A stretch of 8,245 nt of DNA from Bacteroidales bacterium (GTDB lineage: Bacteria; Bacteroidota; Bacteroidia; Bacteroidales; GCA-2748055), in NCBI GenBank assembly GCA_029934875.1, contig JAOZLK010000167.1, forward strand, positions 1-8,245, given 5' to 3'. Within the stretch, counting starts at the first letter, position 1, and each line of letters begins with the position of its first letter. A program made the position numbers and the translations under genes. The notes beneath the pieces were generated by a model. It saw only the letters and a program-made list of their open reading frames with translations. It made no database searches and was not told the DNA's origin. Shown here piece after piece: positions 5,096-8,245 of the stretch.

Positions 5096-6754
5096 TTAAA
5101 AGCCATAATTGATCCCAAAGCGGAAGGTGTTGGTCTGGCCGTGGTAGACATCAGCCGTCCACCGGTTCATATAGTCCTGATCGCCCGATACATCTCTCCA
5201 TGTATAGCCCAGCCGGACCGACAAATCATTTACCAGCTGAACGGTGGCAAGGAGGCCATAGCTGGTGGATTCCCAGACTATGGGATCGAAGGGAGGAATC
5301 TCCGCCCGGGGCATGGTACCCAGTGCTGTATTATCCGGGCCCTTTTGTGATATGCCAATATGAGCCTTTATGTGCAGGGTACGCCAGGGACTCCAGTCCA
5401 CTGAGGCATAAAAATCCTTTGAATTGTCCTCCAGGTAATGCCCCAGGTTGTAGCGGTTGGATTCATAGGTGGTGGTGGGAATGTTGTGCATGAAGGTGAG
5501 GCAGTTGGTCCATGTGTACTCGGCCAGCACCCGGAAGTTGGGCAGGATGGTGGTGGAGAAACCGGCTTTGTAGGAAACAAAGTTGAACTCCTCATCGTCA
5601 AAGATCCGGTCCATGGCCACCTCGTCCAGGAAAACAGTTCCGTAGAAGTGGAAGTGTTTCAGGTTGCGGGAGGAGGCGGAGAAGAAGAGCTGGGAATTCA
5701 TGTTATCCACCCCGGAGTTCATGGTGTGGTCAATGGCCTTGTAGAAGGCCACCGGCAGCAGGAAGGCTGCACTGGGATAGCGGTAGTCGTAGATCACCGA
5801 GTTACCCACGGAAAGCTGCAGCTTGCTCACCGGAGTGAAAGTAAAGATGTTTGCAGCCAGGTATTTGCTGTGGTACACCTCCCGGTAGTCGGTTCCGTAA
5901 GCTGTGGATGTGGTAAAGGAGAGGGAGGAGTCCACCACTTCAGAAATCAGCGATCCGTGTACATAGGTCATGCGAAACCAGGGTGCCGGGTTGAGGTCCA
6001 GCTCCAGCCTTGGAAAAGCAGGGGTGCGGCCCGAGTGGATATTTGCACCGGCATTGTTTTCACCCCATTCAAACTGCCCCATGATCAGTCCCACGTGACC
6101 CCATTTCCAGGCATAGGTCATCCCGGCCCTCACCTCCCAGTAATCGCGTTTTCCCCCGGAGTAGACCTTTATGTTGGCCCCGCCGATGCGCTGATTCTGA
6201 AAATCCCGGGCCGTAAGTTCGGTGGATTCGTGGTTGTCCCGCAGCGAGGCCCAAAGGGCAAAGTTCCCGATGGTCGAACGGGCCTCAATGCCATTCCACC
6301 AGTGGGAGAAGCTTCCGTTTTCATTCACCCACACATCCGATCCGAGTATGGGGTTCACTGTCATCTTAAACAGCGAATCGCTGTAATAGAATACATCGAA
6401 GCGCCCGTTTCCCTGTCTCTTTTGCCAGAGCCAGCTGCTGCCCGAAGAATCGGGTGGTGTTAGCTCCCTGGCATAGTCATCCAGGTAAAATTCAAGTTCA
6501 GCCTGCTGCCTTCCTGTCATCCCTGTGCGTGCTTCTTCAGCTTCCTGAAGCAGCCGGGCAATCTCCTTGCGTGAGTAAGGTTTGACCAGGGAGAAGAGAT
6601 CAATGTGTTGATCCGAGGCCAGCTCGTCCAGAAAAAGATAGATTCCCTCGTTGGAGATATGGGTGGGTACAAACTGTGCATCGGCATGCTGAGTGAGCCC
6701 CTGAAATAAGAGGGTTAGCAATACCATCACCAGGTATTTTCTCAAAAATTTCAT
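5096..6754 (-). CDS. Wzi-like capsule-assembly outer-membrane beta-barrel protein
   Basis: The product is 552 residues from the ATG at 6754. A signal peptide is clear: MKFLRKYLVMVLLTLLF, then a small-residue site before Gln at about 27 (ADA-Q). A 36-base longer reading from 6790 would put charged, unconserved residues ahead of the signal and overlap the upstream frame, so I reject it. After the signal comes a helical region (about 30-100) with LFLDELASDQHIDLF and PYSRKEIARLLQEAEEA, a segment typical of Bacteroidota Wzi-family proteins. The rest is a long series of alternating, aromatic-rich strands with Asn/Gly turns, ending in TFRFGINYGF with a C-terminal Phe, the usual barrel end. Wzi in enterobacteria is a lectin that holds capsular polysaccharide at the cell surface; the role here is inferred from similarity. 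It follows the larA fragment by only 2 bases and precedes cysC by 53. Confidence 0.78.
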   Translation of the reverse strand: MKFLRKYLVMVLLTLLFQGLTQHADAQFVPTHISNEGIYLFLDELASDQHIDLFSLVKPYSRKEIARLLQEAEEARTGMTGRQQAELEFYLDDYARELTPPDSSGSSWLWQKRQGNGRFDVFYYSDSLFKMTVNPILGSDVWVNENGSFSHWWNGIEARSTIGNFALWASLRDNHESTELTARDFQNQRIGGANIKVYSGGKRDYWEVRAGMTYAWKWGHVGLIMGQFEWGENNAGANIHSGRTPAFPRLELDLNPAPWFRMTYVHGSLISEVVDSSLSFTTSTAYGTDYREVYHSKYLAANIFTFTPVSKLQLSVGNSVIYDYRYPSAAFLLPVAFYKAIDHTMNSGVDNMNSQLFFSASSRNLKHFHFYGTVFLDEVAMDRIFDDEEFNFVSYKAGFSTTILPNFRVLAEYTWTNCLTFMHNIPTTTYESNRYNLGHYLEDNSKDFYASVDWSPWRTLHIKAHIGISQKGPDNTALGTMPRAEIPPFDPIVWESTSYGLLATVQLVNDLSVRLGYTWRDVSGDQDYMNRWTADVYHGQTNTFRFGINYGF

Positions 6755-6756
6755 AC

Positions 6757-7440
6757 TTAGCGGTAAAGCAGGCTGGCATTTCCGATCCATGCCACGTCTC
6801 CTGTTGAATGCTCCGCGATGCGGACAGCTTCTTCAGCCGGGGTTTTCACGGCACCCATCATGCTGCAGCTTTCCTCATCCAGGGAAGTCACAAAGCGGAT
6901 GGATATACGCCGGGCTTTCTCAATGGTGGCAAGGGCGGTCCCGGCGTTATTCTTATAGGCTATGGCCATCTCCCGGAAGATCCCTTCCGAACCTCCCAGT
7001 TTAAACAGGTCCATAAAGGCCTTGTTGCCAATGCCGTCGATGCATTCTGCCAGTATCACGAGGCTTCCTCCGTCTTTCACAAAGGAGGCAGCATTATGGA
7101 TCGACTTGTGCGCCTGGATGAAATTGATGTCCTTGGGATAGCCTCCTGCACTGGCCACCACCAGGTCATAAAGCTTTTCGCCCGGGGTCCGGAAATAGTG
7201 ATCGTAGCGAAGGCAGGCCTCCTTGAATTGCCCGTAATTTGTACCGAAGTGAATCTCACAAACTTCTTTTCGACTGTTTAGAATCCCGTGAATTTCCAGT
7301 TTGGGCGGAAGCAAAGCGTTGATTTCCTCCAAATCAAGGGCCAGGGGATTTCCATCCAGCTTACCTGACTGACAACCCGGATCGAGTCGTTTTTTCTTAA
7401 AAAAATTTACCAGCAAAATAAGTAGCTCACCAAGGTGCAA
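6757..7440 (-). pseudogene. C-terminal fragment of a LarA/DUF2088-family (nickel-pincer lactate racemase-like) gene
   Basis: From about residue 19 the 227-residue frame aligns by eye with the second half of LarA-type proteins: DPGCQSGKLDGNP (20-32), then SRKEVCEIHFG, then the signature ASAGGYPKDINFIQAHKS (96-113) with the Gln and Lys that contact substrate, and LVILAECIDGIGN (127-139). Full-length family members are about 420-430 residues. The N-terminal domain, with the two His and the Lys that hold the nickel-pincer cofactor, is absent. Residues 1-18 (MHLGELLILLVNFFKKKR) do not look like the family. The only start at the left end is TTG at 7440, with a TAA four codons upstream, and no in-frame ATG precedes residue 143. 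The other minus-strand frames just upstream show no LarA-like peptide, so a simple frameshift does not restore it. A 5' deletion or rearrangement ending near 7383 is the best reading; a translated stand-alone domain remains possible since the frame has no stops. Confidence 0.75.
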
Positions 7441-7469
7441 TTCATTTGATTACCCCTCAAACTCTTACC

Positions 7470-7512
7470 AAAAAAAAACCACTGTCTCACCTCAGGGGTG
7501 ATGCACAGTGGT
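7470..7512 (-). terminator. Rho-independent terminator
   Basis: On the minus strand an 8-base stem ACCACTGT/ACAGTGGT (7512-7505 with 7485-7478) encloses a second stem TCACC/GGTGA (7501-7497 with 7491-7487) around a 5-base loop. A run of Ts follows immediately (A-run 7470-7478 on the plus strand). The shape is a textbook intrinsic terminator acting leftward only. It lies about 215 bases past the stop of the RACo-like gene and about 30 bases before the larA fragment, so it should separate the two transcripts. Confidence 0.82.
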
Positions 7513-7728
7513 CAAGACCTCTCAGCTGAAAATAATGGCAACCGGGGAAACAATTCCCCAACCAACTACTGCCCTTTCGCATATATCAGCATATGAATTC
7601 TTCATAATGGATAATCCCCTCCTGCCGATTGCACTACGACTCATCAAAGAGGCTCAAACAGCAGGAATAAATCAACCATACCACAGGGTAACAAAAAAAT
7701 GCAAGCAAGGGTTTTTATGCAGAATAAA
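7513..7728. other. AT-rich non-coding gap between the RACo-like gene and its terminator
   Basis: No convincing gene, repeat or RNA was recognised. The stretch is AT-rich (21 G+C of 60 at 7681-7740). All three minus-strand frames are broken by stops and none resembles the missing LarA N-terminus. The only curiosity is a 27-codon minus-strand frame (7605-7522), starting MKNSYADICERAVVGWG, with AGGAGGGG (7623-7616) 10 bases ahead of its ATG and the terminator starting 9 bases after its stop. It is too short to call as a gene. Confidence 0.4.
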
Positions 7729-8245
7729 TCAGCTAAATACCCGAACAGATGGAAATTTTTTCGGATCTGTATGGGGAATAAATCTGGAACCTGAAAAACA
7801 AATCATGAATTCCTGGTTCACATTAAGCTCAATATAAGTGACCTTGCGCCCCACTTCCCGAGCTCGCAAGCGAGCCGATTCATCAAGTAGAATAAGCTCA
7901 GCCCCATGCAGTGAACTGTTGCCCACACCTTCATAGACGGCAAGGGGCAGATCCGGCAGCATGCCAAGGGTTATGGCCTGGCGCGGCTCTATGTGTTTAC
8001 CAAAGGCACCGGCAACATAAATTCGCTCAAGCTCCCCGAATTCAACCCCCACCTGTGCCGTCAAGGTTGTCAAAATTGCATACATGGCTGCCTTGGAACG
8101 CATCATGGCATCTAGATCGATCTGACTGAGTACCACCGGTTCATTACTACCCGACTCTTCAACCGGTGCAACAACAAACACTGTTTCCCCGTCCCGGGTC
8201 AACAGACGCTGACGAACAAAGGCTTTCTGCTCTTCTGTCTGCCCG
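7729..8245 (-). CDS. C-terminal part of a RACo/RamA-like corrinoid-protein reductive activator (DUF4445 ASKHA ATPase), partial
   Basis: The frame is open from the right edge to a TGA at 7731-7729, giving 171 C-terminal residues; a TTG at 8202 is not a real start because the upstream codons (GQTEEQKAFVRQRLL) fit the family. The visible part belongs to the ASKHA-type ATPase domain of RACo proteins: QIDLDAMMRSKAAMYAIL, ERIYVAGAFGKHIEPRQAIT, LGMLPDLPL, VGNSSLHGAELILL, VTYIELNVNQEFM and FIPHTDPKKFPSV near the end. Full RACo proteins are 550-650 residues, with an N-terminal [2Fe-2S] ferredoxin domain that would lie outside the window. They use ATP to drive one-electron reduction of inactive Co(II) corrinoid to Co(I), reviving corrinoid methyltransferases or the corrinoid iron-sulfur protein. 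The partner corrinoid protein is not visible here. The C-terminal end appears complete. Confidence 0.86.
   Translation of the reverse strand, partial: GQTEEQKAFVRQRLLTRDGETVFVVAPVEESGSNEPVVLSQIDLDAMMRSKAAMYAILTTLTAQVGVEFGELERIYVAGAFGKHIEPRQAITLGMLPDLPLAVYEGVGNSSLHGAELILLDESARLRAREVGRKVTYIELNVNQEFMICFSGSRFIPHTDPKKFPSVRVFS

Noticed and set aside
5438..6463. A 341-codon open frame on the plus strand opposite the wzi-like gene
   Set aside because: Its translation is rich in Gly, Val and His with no recognisable domain or start context, and it lies wholly opposite a gene with a clear signal peptide and barrel pattern. It is a by-product of GC-rich codon use on the other strand.
6755..6790. Longer N-terminus of the wzi-like protein from an ATG at 6790
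   Set aside because: It would place 12 polar residues ahead of a complete signal peptide and overlap the conserved end of the larA fragment; the ATG at 6754 is far better.
7393..7408. A-rich homopolymer run considered as a frameshift that breaks larA
   Set aside because: The other two minus-strand frames just upstream hit stops quickly and do not encode anything like a LarA N-terminus, so a single slip does not restore the gene.
7508..7837. A 109-codon open frame on the plus strand near the right end
   Set aside because: It starts at a GTG inside the terminator stem and runs over the conserved C-terminus of the RACo-like gene on the other strand. No family resemblance was seen.

Overview
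The window looks like chromosomal DNA of a Bacteroidota (Bacteroidetes) bacterium, probably an anaerobic or facultative member of the Bacteroidales/Marinilabiliales type. The evidence is a gliding-motility-type C-terminal domain (type IX secretion type-B sorting domain), an ECF sigma/anti-sigma pair of Bacteroidetes style, a Wzi-family outer-membrane protein, a TAnnTTTG-type promoter box, and genes that lack Shine-Dalgarno sequences. A corrinoid-reactivation (RACo-type) gene at the right edge points to anaerobic corrinoid or methyl-transfer metabolism. No species can be named.

Layout. At 1-67 (-) is the start of a membrane protein that runs off the left edge. At 165-959 (+) is cysQ (PAP/3',5'-bisphosphate nucleotidase). 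At 1019-2925 (+) is a translationally overlapping pair, an ECF sigma factor and a membrane-anchored, anti-sigma-like protein carrying PKD and CHU_C domains outside the inner membrane; a plausible ECF-type promoter lies at 975-1006. At 2931-4389 (-) is a two-gene AbiE-type (type IV) toxin-antitoxin system, with a large dyad-symmetric candidate operator over its promoter. At 4446-5042 (-) is cysC (APS kinase), and at 5096-6754 (-) a Wzi-like capsule-associated beta-barrel. At 6757-7440 (-) is the C-terminal half of a LarA/DUF2088-family protein that has lost its N-terminal catalytic half. At 7470-7512 is a strong minus-strand intrinsic terminator, and at 7729-8245 (-) the C-terminal part of a RACo/DUF4445 corrinoid-activation ATPase that enters from the right edge.

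How the genes fit together. CysC makes PAPS from APS, and CysQ degrades the PAP released when PAPS is used, so the two serve sulfate activation. With a Wzi-like protein and a possible polysaccharide-synthesis membrane protein close by, PAPS use for sulfated surface polymers is possible but is an inference. The sigma/anti-sigma pair forms its own operon. The AbiE pair is visibly more AT-rich than its neighbours and is packed 5 bases from the anti-sigma gene, which suggests an acquired defence or stabilisation cassette.

Most unusual points: (1) an anti-sigma-like protein whose exported part ends in a T9SS type-B sorting domain, which could in principle let the sigma factor sense secretion status; (2) a 36-base dyad coinciding with the abiE -7 box and reaching almost to the start codon; (3) a decapitated larA fragment directly behind a terminator and 2 bases ahead of the wzi-like gene. 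I found no tRNA, rRNA, CRISPR array or intact insertion sequence.
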